Source: Pelomonas cellulosilytica
GTDB taxonomy: Bacteria > Pseudomonadota > Gammaproteobacteria > Burkholderiales > Burkholderiaceae_C
Assembly: GCF_021353265.1 (NCBI RefSeq)
Contig: NZ_JAJTWU010000002.1
Span: forward strand, 186,001-250,000
Direction of reading: 5' to 3'
DNA length: 64,000 bases
Both the position numbers and the translations under genes were made by a program. The stretch's first letter is position 1; the number at the start of each line of letters is the position of its first letter. Under the pieces are notes generated by a model that worked only from the letters and a program-made list of their open reading frames with translations, was not told the origin of the DNA and searched no databases. Of the stretch, positions 33,601-40,350 are shown piece after piece.

Positions 33601-33724
33601 GGTTGAGGCCCGTGTGCCGCCGCATCAGGGCGAGGATTGCTGTCTCCCGCCCCTCGCGGCGAAGCAGCGATTCGGGCAACCCTGAGATGGGCTGATGGAG
33701 GTACAGGTTTTCGTCAACTTGCAT
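27605..33724 (-). CDS. Giant (2039-residue) coiled-coil/AAA-type ATPase protein of the defence island
   Basis: Residues 1-450 are helical with coiled-coil stretches; about 480-570 form an acidic, Pro/Gln-rich linker; about 570-1300 are again helical. An active ATPase domain follows: EMFYGRGLELEAV, Walker A GGRQLGKT (about 1368-1375), Walker B RVLLLLDEADRFFE (about 1462-1475) and a sensor-like VVFAGLHNVLRM. A C-terminal region (about 1750-2039) has a degenerate P-loop-like VTVVAGTQAAGI and a terminal winged-helix-like segment. This fits large STAND-like NTPases of conflict systems, but I cannot name a family. ATG at 33724 was chosen; GTG at 33727 is possible. It lies 88 bases after the Nudix gene. 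Confidence 0.82.
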   Translation of the reverse strand: MQVDENLYLHQPISGLPESLLRREGRETAILALMRRHTGLNRDRRRDMQKSAYRPGPLADLARSDVEVPPRYTNAEEQFRSFWSVVPKLRSGLGPWMRSPAYATALAVPLLKDYAPDWLNLKLDEVALALACPEWQRIRDRLQSHAAFDTNADSLGIFMLWPRVVEDLDRWAELEAERRTKAGRAAYALSLIGWSRWFVDEALKRCAQLSPELGALVQSADAVGCHEQQGVALAAIAQCDEVEIRTWEATDAAMGESDWADLLARLDVVAAELRQNPTQQAVSDLAALAEEFGEFGASLPQRERPAAERFEALRRDLMIYLRALGARAGFDWLNEELIAQIDARWQLALAVQHEPDAIDELAADAQGAIARTEQAADLYERATAEVADRRIAVQAAEQAGQESKGFGAQAAARRRQTVAQQGLSDAISYQQSRYDQLIDGASPFSEPFDYSADYAARLNESNQSTESLDDRIPAAHEDGDEAVVFPHDPPQPSAPNQELPEVVPQLVEAEGSAEQAAAVFAQAEPHAEALTPPPDEQTATTPSAVEDTTSQRIAAYPYSEVAGDRCRPIWASMVAGQPALAYQAARWIELGYAGTKVPPPDLLAATALAEELMLPDGQVQAALGARFEQFVPEDYAADTPPSWHAAVNLLLAAATLRPMVLAPSTSAATVSAYLHQDGHYPALYALVQRLRELSSKLVGFRVDPTVLRQARGEAAIRADLQALQHTADDWLRVQAQAYTIKFSAATAVWKRWIRPGGEIEALVAPVVHNRIADAQRVRERLAVLSDSDQVARLIHITDRKLNERRRGEDIHAGALEHLLRLVDEALKLPRQWLAQVELLGRHGDQLRDRLEAVHAALRDKQSAVEQELLRTPEHDPWGLVAGGQQQALRAVRGLLDLFDSASPLADSEPTPSEILGRPLLCLADLPISEDWKVDVQAADGLAMIDLQTREPVPAEQILQIRLARGDLLGVEMMVEAELVRPDSVQLRAERERWKQTVRGNIADCRRSVEVGLAYGYLPEADRSQFESQLARWEAQLDDMRRFDFVMAQIREIRDRVTDARAAQAQDVRSALHSIAHTESMRASVGEVEQALNEGDIATARELVHWIQQGKPAPTDLDEEVLEGFDHFFPGSMQAIEAWLDDHRRDTVEQAIKQGQAIPGMDAERVDSAQRAQAAKMYSSWSDMKTRQIGDRDRLELLLTGIGFTVRNLQQAERVSGREVWTLDAAPIEDRHVCPLPMYGSSAGGRYRVICVWGRPTEDELLQWVGDLAVNRPALLLYFGRMSERKWRDLGRMTKTKRRSLMLLDETLLVYLFTATGSRLRAWFDVAMPFSYSLPYDASAGLVPAEMFYGRGLELEAVRGLNGRCFIYGGRQLGKTALLKRAEQSFHSPTRGHYARWIDLRAEGIGVSLAAGEIWVTLHDKLKELQVLDAKSSAPIPGKKHAADLVVRAIRDFLSANADRRVLLLLDEADRFFEQDGRNDFEETRKLKQLMDDTQRRFKVVFAGLHNVLRMTERPNHPLAHFGEPIEIGPLHAEDEVKEAADLIRKPMAAAGFVFESKSLVIRILAQTNYYPSLIQLYCSQLLRNMLNQVAGRQRLQGPRYAVTDSDIEQVYSSDALRDEIRAKFRLTLQLDPRYEVLAYAMALDLLRDRYSQSDGMHWQTIHQAGALHWWPQGFRDTGELDFQVLLDEMVGLGVLRSPSVGRYVLRNPNVLLLLGTEEEIVTVLNREREPAVEFESATFRPPLRQAPTKPARNVFTYQQLSRLLLRENHVTVVAGTQAAGIADVVPSLTDYLGSDTAPVALMACSDRQSFGNALQSALSERPKDQVSVFVIPETTPWTELWLQEATSRLKTLRSENKFASLVFVAEPATLWRLLCDGQGAEGGGSPWMSLLQWNDGFLRHWLEERQLQLESEERRGLVDATGLWPALITELAGDCTDLRTLRERLETGGRWLASSEAERTEFQEKFGWDVKEPTAVIDVLAQLTEPVEASELAAVAEISPDKVHASLRWGELLGLTRREGAGFWTVDRVAARILLGADR

Positions 33725-33811
33725 CACAAAGGAAGCGTGCTTGGTGAAACTTGATCGTGCGGGCCAGATGATCCCGGACGGGGGTGGTTGTCGTACAGGT
33801 GTTCGGCCGGA

Positions 33812-35485
33812 TCAGGCTAGCGTCCGACGCAGGCCCATTCGATACTCCTTTTTGTCCACGTAGACGAGCTTGCGCAGCCCGATGGCTTGGCTGGACTTAA
33901 ACGCATCACGGAACTGCCGGTCCGGGTCGCTGAGTTGACCAGGTCCGTCGCCCTGCTCGATCGATAGCAGTGCTCGCACTAGGCTGCGTGAAAGCTCATG
34001 CACTGACGTAGCCTTGCCAAGGTGTCCGAAAGTGGTGTCTATGGCCTCAAGGTGGATCGCGAGGCGGCTGTCTGCTTCACCCTCGGGTACCTCAACTCGA
34101 AAGAACGTGCGAGCCAGGAACAATAGACGAGGGTCAATGTCTAGCCGTACAAACTGGCCATTCAACAGCCGAGGTGTTGGAAGCGGAGCCTTGCCTTGCA
34201 GCTTGCGAACGAGTTGATCGGCGACGCCCTGGGCCAGTCGACTCTTCAACACGATCCAGCCGCGATGAAGCAATGAGACATGTTCGGGGCTCGGCTGACA
34301 CGGTAGGTCCTTCGCGTGCCATGCCAACAGCATCAACAGCTCCCATTCCTCTTGCAAGAGGTCGCATCTAAGGGGCTGTTCCTTGCCTGTCTTGCCGACC
34401 AGAAATGCGGAACCATACGAACCAGGAAGGTCTACCGCACAAGTTTCAGCAGCTGTCGGCAGTCGCAACGACGGCGAGCCCGAATCGGGGACGCCGGCAA
34501 GCAGCACTCGCGCGGCTTCGTAGCCCCCGGCCTTCAAGGCGTTCACATAGGCCCGCTTTCCATCCGGCCTGTTGTCGTTCAGCAGCTCGTCCGCTGTGAA
34601 CCATGCCATTTTTTCGGGTGCAGCCTGCTCCGTTTGCATTAGAGCCAGTTCACCGCCAGGCTCCAGCAGTATGGAGTAGAGGGCGAAGAAGTACTGGGTA
34701 AGAGCGTGGCTGTTGCGCGCGCCTTCGACTTGTCGATAGCTGTCCAGGACTTGAAATCGATGCGCCGCGTAGTGCTCTGGTAGGAGTCCAACTTCCTCTT
34801 CCAACTCGCGAGCAAGGGTCAGTTCCAGCGCCCCCAGTAGCTGCCCATCAAGCCCACCGCTCCAGCCCGCGAGCGCCTTTTGTCGTGTCTCGCGTGGCAA
34901 GTCCTTCAGCGCCAGTCGTCCACCAGTGAGTACCCAGTGAGGAACCCCGCCCTTGGAGCGATCCCTGTCTTCCCGCTGCACGAGTAGATATCTGTCGCCA
35001 AGGCGAATCACGCCCCAGGCTACGTAGACGAAGCGAATTGGGGAGGCCTGGCGCGATGGATGAAAGCGCTGCCGGCCGTCCTCCAGAAAATGAAGCAGCC
35101 TGCGCTGAGATTCGATCTCGTCCTCAGGCTTGCCAGCGTCTTGCTCCCAATAGTGGAGCGGAAACAGGGTCTGGCCCGGCGTTGAGAGAGTCGACAGCAA
35201 CGAGCGAGCCATCAACTCCGCCGGGAATGAAACGAAGGCCCACCGACCTTTTTCAAGTTCGCCGTCATCCAGCAGGCAGGTCGCCTGGAAGAGTCTGCGG
35301 ATCAAGCCCACGATCGCGAGAGCCGCGTCCGATGGCGCATCTTGCTCTAGCACCCGTATCAGGTCGGTCTCTTCAACGTGCACGCGCGTGCTTCCCTCCT
35401 CAGCGTTGGCAGGAAGGGCCAAAAGCAGGCGTTCCAAGCTGCATGTCGCGGTCACGTTCCTCCCTGTTTGGTTTTTTAGACGCAT
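33812..35485 (-). CDS. Nudix-domain protein, first gene of the leftward island operon
   Basis: A 557-residue protein starting MRLKNQTGRNVTAT. The centre is a Nudix hydrolase domain (about 152-345): FVYVAWGVIRLGDRYLLVQR, GGR at 188-190 and RELEEEVGL (226-234), the REUxEExGU core of the Nudix box, with a longer than usual insert between the Gly and the Glu. The N-terminal 150 and C-terminal 210 residues are helical and unrecognised. Nudix enzymes hydrolyse nucleoside-diphosphate-linked compounds such as NAD, ADP-ribose or nucleotide signals. Next to an ATPase and HEPN-like gene it may make, sense or remove a nucleotide signal; this is inference. Confidence 0.82.
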   Translation of the reverse strand: MRLKNQTGRNVTATCSLERLLLALPANAEEGSTRVHVEETDLIRVLEQDAPSDAALAIVGLIRRLFQATCLLDDGELEKGRWAFVSFPAELMARSLLSTLSTPGQTLFPLHYWEQDAGKPEDEIESQRRLLHFLEDGRQRFHPSRQASPIRFVYVAWGVIRLGDRYLLVQREDRDRSKGGVPHWVLTGGRLALKDLPRETRQKALAGWSGGLDGQLLGALELTLARELEEEVGLLPEHYAAHRFQVLDSYRQVEGARNSHALTQYFFALYSILLEPGGELALMQTEQAAPEKMAWFTADELLNDNRPDGKRAYVNALKAGGYEAARVLLAGVPDSGSPSLRLPTAAETCAVDLPGSYGSAFLVGKTGKEQPLRCDLLQEEWELLMLLAWHAKDLPCQPSPEHVSLLHRGWIVLKSRLAQGVADQLVRKLQGKAPLPTPRLLNGQFVRLDIDPRLLFLARTFFRVEVPEGEADSRLAIHLEAIDTTFGHLGKATSVHELSRSLVRALLSIEQGDGPGQLSDPDRQFRDAFKSSQAIGLRKLVYVDKKEYRMGLRRTLA

Positions 35486-35679
35486 TGTGAGGCAACCCGG
35501 CCAGACGTTCCGGTAGGTCTCCTGTACCGACCCCCGCGTGGTTAACAGAATCCAACCTGTCCCGGCTGACTGCGTCGCCCTGTTGGAAGGAGCAAGGGCC
35601 GGATCAAAACAATTCCAGACTGAGCCGCATAGGTACGGAACGGAAGTCAGCCAACCAAACTTAAGAGGACGGACCACTC
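35486..35679. promoter_or_regulatory. Divergent promoter region between the two island operons
   Basis: These 194 bases separate the start of the Nudix gene from the start of the MBL gene. Both operons must start here. A GTTTTTTAG tract lies just after the Nudix start on the plus strand at about 35470. No clear operator repeat is visible. A shared regulator is not encoded nearby. Confidence 0.55.
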
Positions 35680-36834
35680 ATGCCTGAGCAGCATCAGATC
35701 ATTTTTTATCCCGTTGGAAATGGGGACACGTCTCAGATCGTGCTCCACCACGGCCGTCGGGTCCTGCTCGACTTCTGCCATCGCAAGAACGCCGAGAGCG
35801 CAGACACGCCGGAGATCGACCTGAAAAAGCGGTTGAAGGACGAGTTGGGCGCTGCTGGGCGGGACTACTTCGACGTGGTGGCGTTCACCCACGCAGATGC
35901 CGACCACATCCAAGGCAGCACCACGTTCTTCGAGCTCCATCACGCAGCCAAATACCAGGGCGCGGATCGCATCAAGATCAATCAGCTTTGGGTTCCGGCT
36001 GCCATGGTCTTGGAGAGTGCTGCAAACGACCGGCAGAGCGAAGAGTTTGTCATCCTTCGACAGGAGGCTCGCCATCGCCTGCTTGAAGGGCAGGGCATCC
36101 TGGTCTTCTCGAAGCCTCAGGCCTTGGTCGACTGGCTCGTTCCGAAGTTGAAGGAGCGAGGCGAAGCTGCGACCGCTCGCGACCACCTGTTCATCGACGC
36201 AGGTACCTTGGTGCCCGGGTTCAGCCTGGCTGCCGACGGAGCGGAGTTCTTCTGCCACTCCCCGTTCGTGAAGCATTGCGAAGGGGAGGACCTCATTCGG
36301 AATACCGCGGCCCTGGTGTTCAACGTGCGCCTTCTGGCTGGCACGAGCACGTTCGATTACCTCGAGATCGGCGATGCGCACTGGGAGGACTTGGAGGACA
36401 TTGTCCGCATCACCAAGTTCCACAAGAACGACGATCGCCTGGCCTGGGACCTGATCAACATCCCTCATCACTGCAGCTACCTGTCGCTCAGTGACGAGAA
36501 GGGAGAAAAGGAGACCGAGCCGAAGCCCCTGGTCAAGGAACTGCTCCTGGCGGGCAAGGCCGACTCGTACGTCGTCAGCTGCAGCAAGCCGGTCGTTGAC
36601 GTCAAGGAGTCCTACACCCAGGTCCAGCCGCCTCACATCCAGGCACGGAAGGCCTACGAGAGGCATTTGAAGGCAGTACGTGGCCGAAAGTTCCTCGTGA
36701 CCATGGAGGAACCGAACGCCGCGAGGCCTGAACCTCTGGTGTTTGACGTGACTGCCGGTGGGGTGTCCTGGGCAAAGCCGGCCCTTGTCGGTGCCCCGGC
36801 CATCGTGACCAGCCGTCCGTCGCGAGCGGGCTAA
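35680..36834 (+). CDS. ComEC-like metallo-beta-lactamase-fold hydrolase
   Basis: A 384-residue soluble protein. The MBL motif is FTHADADHIQG (His71, Asp73, Asp75, His76), the HxDxDH variant seen in ComEC-type domains; NIPHHCSYLS near residue 263 and YLEIGDAHWEDL supply further conserved metal-site positions. There are no membrane segments, so it is a stand-alone enzyme rather than a DNA-uptake channel. Its Pro/Ala-rich C-terminal tail ends SRPSRAG. The stop overlaps the next start (TAATG at 36832-36836). It is the first gene of a three-gene coupled set with E2-E1-JAB and patatin proteins. Likely a nucleic-acid or nucleotide phosphodiesterase; substrate unknown. Confidence 0.88.
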   Translation: MPEQHQIIFYPVGNGDTSQIVLHHGRRVLLDFCHRKNAESADTPEIDLKKRLKDELGAAGRDYFDVVAFTHADADHIQGSTTFFELHHAAKYQGADRIKINQLWVPAAMVLESAANDRQSEEFVILRQEARHRLLEGQGILVFSKPQALVDWLVPKLKERGEAATARDHLFIDAGTLVPGFSLAADGAEFFCHSPFVKHCEGEDLIRNTAALVFNVRLLAGTSTFDYLEIGDAHWEDLEDIVRITKFHKNDDRLAWDLINIPHHCSYLSLSDEKGEKETEPKPLVKELLLAGKADSYVVSCSKPVVDVKESYTQVQPPHIQARKAYERHLKAVRGRKFLVTMEEPNAARPEPLVFDVTAGGVSWAKPALVGAPAIVTSRPSRAG

Positions 36835-39098
36835 TGGAAGACGAGTTCTACGAGCTGGCTGGCTTCGGCGTCCTGGCGAACCCCGACGACCTGACCCTGC
36901 AGCGTGCACAGGGGCTGTTCGCGGCGGCGCGAGATGCGGCCGACTTCAGTGTGGTGCAGTTGATGTCACGTACTACGCGGGACGGGGCGCGTATTGAGGC
37001 TCTAGTGGTCGACGTCGAGTGCGATGGAGTTCCTTCTAAGAATCAAGCAGGAATCCAGTACCGCGAACGCTTGGCCTTGTTGGTGGGTCAGGATCAAGCC
37101 GCGCTCGTCGAAGTCCTTGCCCTTCGCAGGTCGTTCCCGGTCCTGATGCACCAGAACCACGGTGCGCGCGATGGGGCCGCTAGCCTTTGCCTCTACTTCG
37201 GACCGACACCAACCGTGATGCGGACATGGACGCCACAACGGTTCCTGCGACGCGTTCAGTGGTGGCTGGAGCAGAGCGCCAAGGGCGAGCTACACCCCGC
37301 AGATCAGCCAGTCGAGCACTTGTTCTTTGCTTCCAAGTTCGAGCTCGTGCTGCCGTGGAATATCGATGCGCTTCAAAGCGCTGGCGGTGTGCGGATGACC
37401 ATTAGCCGTAGCCCGGCCAGGCCGGACGGAGGCTGCACCTTCTTCCTGAAAGCCATCAACACCGGTGGTGGCGTGCCAACGGGCTTGGCTTCGCATATTG
37501 AACTGACGCTGCCTCCTGTAGTCCAGGGATTCATCGAGCGTGATCCGTCTACCCTGGGTGATCTGGCCAATCTGCTGGCCCAACGGGGGGTGGACCTGCT
37601 GCCGCAACTGGTCGCCGCGCTCAGTTCAGGTGTTGGTAGCGGCGGCGTACCTATGGGTCAAGAGAATTCGTTCGTGGTCATCGTTTTGCACATTCCCATG
37701 GTCCGCGAGGCTGGCGGCGAGGTGCAACGAGTGGCGCGCCGCGCATTCTTGATTGAAGGGGATCTACACCAGTTGGGGGTGAAGGCCGGAGCACTCTACG
37801 AGCATGAGCGACGCTACTTCGCTGAAGTGCAGGGCTCATTCCTTGCGCGCGATCCAGCCACGGACTGGAAGAATGAGCCCGTCGTTCCGATGAGCGTTTT
37901 GCAGTTCCCTGACGGACTTGCCGCCCGCGCCCAGTCCAGCCTCAACGACGAAGGGCCGCGTGGTGCACTGGTCGGAGCGGGCTCACTTGGCAGCGCCATA
38001 CTGAACCTGTGGACACGCGCTGGATGGGGCCGATGGTGGGTCATTGACAAAGACCACGTGAAACCACATAACTTGGTCAGGCACGTTGCCTTCGCAGGGC
38101 AAGTCGGGGAACTCAAGTGCGACGCACTGGCCGAGCTGAGTAGCGCTGCCACCGAGGGAGCAGCGGTAGTGACGCCAATCAACGGGGACGCATGTGACCT
38201 CAGCGCCGCGGCAATGCAGAACGCCCTCGTAAATGCGGAGTTGATCGTAGACGCTTCCGCTGCGTTGGAGTATCCGCGTCATGCTAGCTTCCAGGAAGGA
38301 CTGCCGCGGCACGCGACGGCCTTCGTGACGCCCAATGGCAACGGCTCGGTCTTGATGATCGAGGACCTAGATCGTGGCATGCGACTGCGATCCCTGGAAG
38401 CTCAGTACTACCGCGCCATCCTTCGTGAAGAGTGGGGCGTTAAGCATTTGGAAGGCAACCTCGGGACGTACTGGAGCGGCGCGAGCTGTCGCGACATCTC
38501 AGTTGCGATGCCGTATTCGCGTATTGCGGCTCACGCGAGCACGCTGGCCGAGCAAATCATGCTGTGCAGCCGCCAAGCGGAGGCCTGCATTCGAGTGTGG
38601 GCACGCGATCCCGAGACCGGAGGCGTCTCTGTCCATGAGGTCATCCCGACCGCTGAGCGCGTTTTGTATTTTGGTGAACTAACCGTCTTCTACGATGAAG
38701 GGCTGGCTCGTCATCTGAAGGCGCTCAGACTTGCCAGCCTTCCAAATGAGACCGGCGGGGTGTTGCTGGGCTATCACGATTTCAACGTTGGGGCGATCGT
38801 CCTCGTTGATGCGCTGCCGGCGCCATCTGACAGTCAAACTAGCCCTGGCTTCTTTGAGCGGGGAGTTGCTGGCCTTGCGGTGGCCGTTGAGGACGCTTCG
38901 TCGCGGACTGCTGGCATTGTTGGATATGTCGGCGAATGGCACAGCCACCCACGCGGGCACTCAGCGGCGCCTAGCCGCGATGATCTCGTTCAACTGGCGG
39001 AGATCAGCTTGGGAATGCATGGTGATGGGCTACCCGCACTCCAGCTGATCGTGGGGGAAGGTGACATCCGAGTGCTGCAGGGAATGGTGCGGGCATGA
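36834..39098 (+). CDS. E2-E1-JAB triple-domain ubiquitin-like conjugation/deconjugation protein
   Basis: A 754-residue fusion. N-terminal E2-like domain (about 60-200): SLCLYFGPTPTVMRTWTP puts the candidate catalytic Cys at 119, followed by FLRRVQWWLEQSAKGELHP as in bacterial E2s. E1/ThiF adenylation domain (about 375-600): VGAGSLGS (380-387), VIDKDHVKPHNLVRH (403-417) and a candidate transthiolation Cys552 in SGASCRD. C-terminal JAB/JAMM protease (about 620-754): Glu639, His703, His705 in EWHSHP, and Ser714-x2-Asp717. All key residues are present. Type II CBASS uses separate Cap2 (E1-E2) and Cap3 (JAB); here one chain holds everything. Coupled to the MBL gene before and the patatin gene after. 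Confidence 0.92.
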   Translation: MEDEFYELAGFGVLANPDDLTLQRAQGLFAAARDAADFSVVQLMSRTTRDGARIEALVVDVECDGVPSKNQAGIQYRERLALLVGQDQAALVEVLALRRSFPVLMHQNHGARDGAASLCLYFGPTPTVMRTWTPQRFLRRVQWWLEQSAKGELHPADQPVEHLFFASKFELVLPWNIDALQSAGGVRMTISRSPARPDGGCTFFLKAINTGGGVPTGLASHIELTLPPVVQGFIERDPSTLGDLANLLAQRGVDLLPQLVAALSSGVGSGGVPMGQENSFVVIVLHIPMVREAGGEVQRVARRAFLIEGDLHQLGVKAGALYEHERRYFAEVQGSFLARDPATDWKNEPVVPMSVLQFPDGLAARAQSSLNDEGPRGALVGAGSLGSAILNLWTRAGWGRWWVIDKDHVKPHNLVRHVAFAGQVGELKCDALAELSSAATEGAAVVTPINGDACDLSAAAMQNALVNAELIVDASAALEYPRHASFQEGLPRHATAFVTPNGNGSVLMIEDLDRGMRLRSLEAQYYRAILREEWGVKHLEGNLGTYWSGASCRDISVAMPYSRIAAHASTLAEQIMLCSRQAEACIRVWARDPETGGVSVHEVIPTAERVLYFGELTVFYDEGLARHLKALRLASLPNETGGVLLGYHDFNVGAIVLVDALPAPSDSQTSPGFFERGVAGLAVAVEDASSRTAGIVGYVGEWHSHPRGHSAAPSRDDLVQLAEISLGMHGDGLPALQLIVGEGDIRVLQGMVRA

Positions 39099-40165
39099 CG
39101 GCTACGAAGAAATCGATCGCATTGGCACTGTCGGGCGGTGGCATTCGCGCAATGGCTTTTCACCTCGGCGTTTTGAAGCATTTGGCTGAGCGAGGTGTGC
39201 TGGAGTCCGTGGAGAAGATATCGACGGTTTCTGGGGGGAGCCTAGTGATCGGATTGCTGCTCCAACAGAACGGAATGCGTTGGCCGTCTTCGGAGATATT
39301 TCTCACTCATTCGCTGCCGGGGATGCGCGGTGCATTGTGCTCGCGTAGCCTCCAATGGGGTGCCGTGCGCCAACTTCTCAACCCCAAAAACTGGCGCTTC
39401 CTTCTTTCTCGGGCGAACCTGCTTGCGCTCGCGCTTCAGCGGGAATGGCAGGTGACCGCCGCTCTCGGCGATCTTCCCGATGTGCCCGAATGGTCCATCA
39501 ACGGAACTACGGCGGAAAGCGGGAAGAGGTTTCGATTCAAGTTCCGGGACATTGGCGAATACACACTTGGGTATGCCTCGGCAACACGCTTTCCGCTGGC
39601 CAGCGCATTAGCAGTCTCTGCGGCCTTTCCGGGTGGATTTGGTCCCCTTGCAATGGACACCGGCGGTTTTGAGTGGCGAAAGCGTGAATGGGACGCGCCC
39701 GTCAAGTCGGCCGAGCCTTTGGCACCGCCGTTTCGCAAGCTTCATCTTTACGACGGTGGCGTGTATGACAACTTGGGGATAGAGCCCTTCTTTGACGCCG
39801 GCCGTCAGCGTCCAAAGCACGAAGGCCACTACGTAATCTGTGCGGACGCGGGGGCGCCATTGACGCAAGGCTTCGACATGGGGCCGCTAAATGCCTTCCG
39901 CCTGAAACGTGTCGCGGACATCATGTCTGACCAAGCACGATCTCTGCGCGTCCGCACGTTCGTGCATTACCTGCAGGAGCGACCCTTTGCCGGCGCATAC
40001 CTGGCTATTAACACGCCGGTGACGGCGGGCGTGAAGTGCGAATCGGCAAAGTTCGCATCTTCGTTCCCGACGACGTTACGCCGCTTGACCTGTGAGGAGT
40101 TTGATCAGATTGCGCTGCACGGGGCGGCAGTCGCCGCTCGTATACGACTGGGGGACCTCGCGTAG
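39095..40165 (+). CDS. Patatin-like phospholipase, probable effector
   Basis: A 356-residue protein whose start overlaps the E2-E1-JAB stop by ATGA. Patatin motifs: oxyanion loop LALSGGGIRAM (residues 10-20), nucleophile in STVSGGSL (Ser46) and the catalytic Asp in YDGGVYDNLG (Asp220). Patatin-like enzymes hydrolyse membrane phospholipids; in CBASS (CapV) they are the killing effector activated by a cyclic nucleotide. No signal peptide or membrane segment. As the third coupled gene it is the likely effector of this system. What activates it here is unknown, since no CD-NTase is encoded. Confidence 0.92.
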   Translation: MTATKKSIALALSGGGIRAMAFHLGVLKHLAERGVLESVEKISTVSGGSLVIGLLLQQNGMRWPSSEIFLTHSLPGMRGALCSRSLQWGAVRQLLNPKNWRFLLSRANLLALALQREWQVTAALGDLPDVPEWSINGTTAESGKRFRFKFRDIGEYTLGYASATRFPLASALAVSAAFPGGFGPLAMDTGGFEWRKREWDAPVKSAEPLAPPFRKLHLYDGGVYDNLGIEPFFDAGRQRPKHEGHYVICADAGAPLTQGFDMGPLNAFRLKRVADIMSDQARSLRVRTFVHYLQERPFAGAYLAINTPVTAGVKCESAKFASSFPTTLRRLTCEEFDQIALHGAAVAARIRLGDLA

Positions 40166-40350
40166 TGATGCGTGGATGTCCGCGAGGTCTGGGGGTGCAA
40201 GTCTGCCGGCGGAATTAATTGAATTTTCTATTCACGAAAAAATTTTATTGCCGATGTGTGCCGCCAACCGGCCGAACTGGCTTAACTCGCCGTGAAACTG
40301 CGCCGCTCCGAGGCTTCTCGCTCTAAATGTTATCCGTCCAGAGAGGGCCA
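40166..40350 (+). promoter_or_regulatory. AT-richer gap before the island membrane-protein gene
   Basis: This 185-base gap contains the most AT-rich run in the area (AATTAATTGAATTTTC near 40215 and AAAAAATTTTATTG near 40238). It may hold a promoter for the gene at 40351. GAGAGGG at about 40341-40347 is a good ribosome-binding site for that gene. Confidence 0.5.

Noticed and set aside
35680..40165. Calling the operon type II CBASS
   Set aside because: No CD-NTase gene is present in the island; the E1/E2/JAB and patatin parts are similar but the system is not CBASS as defined.
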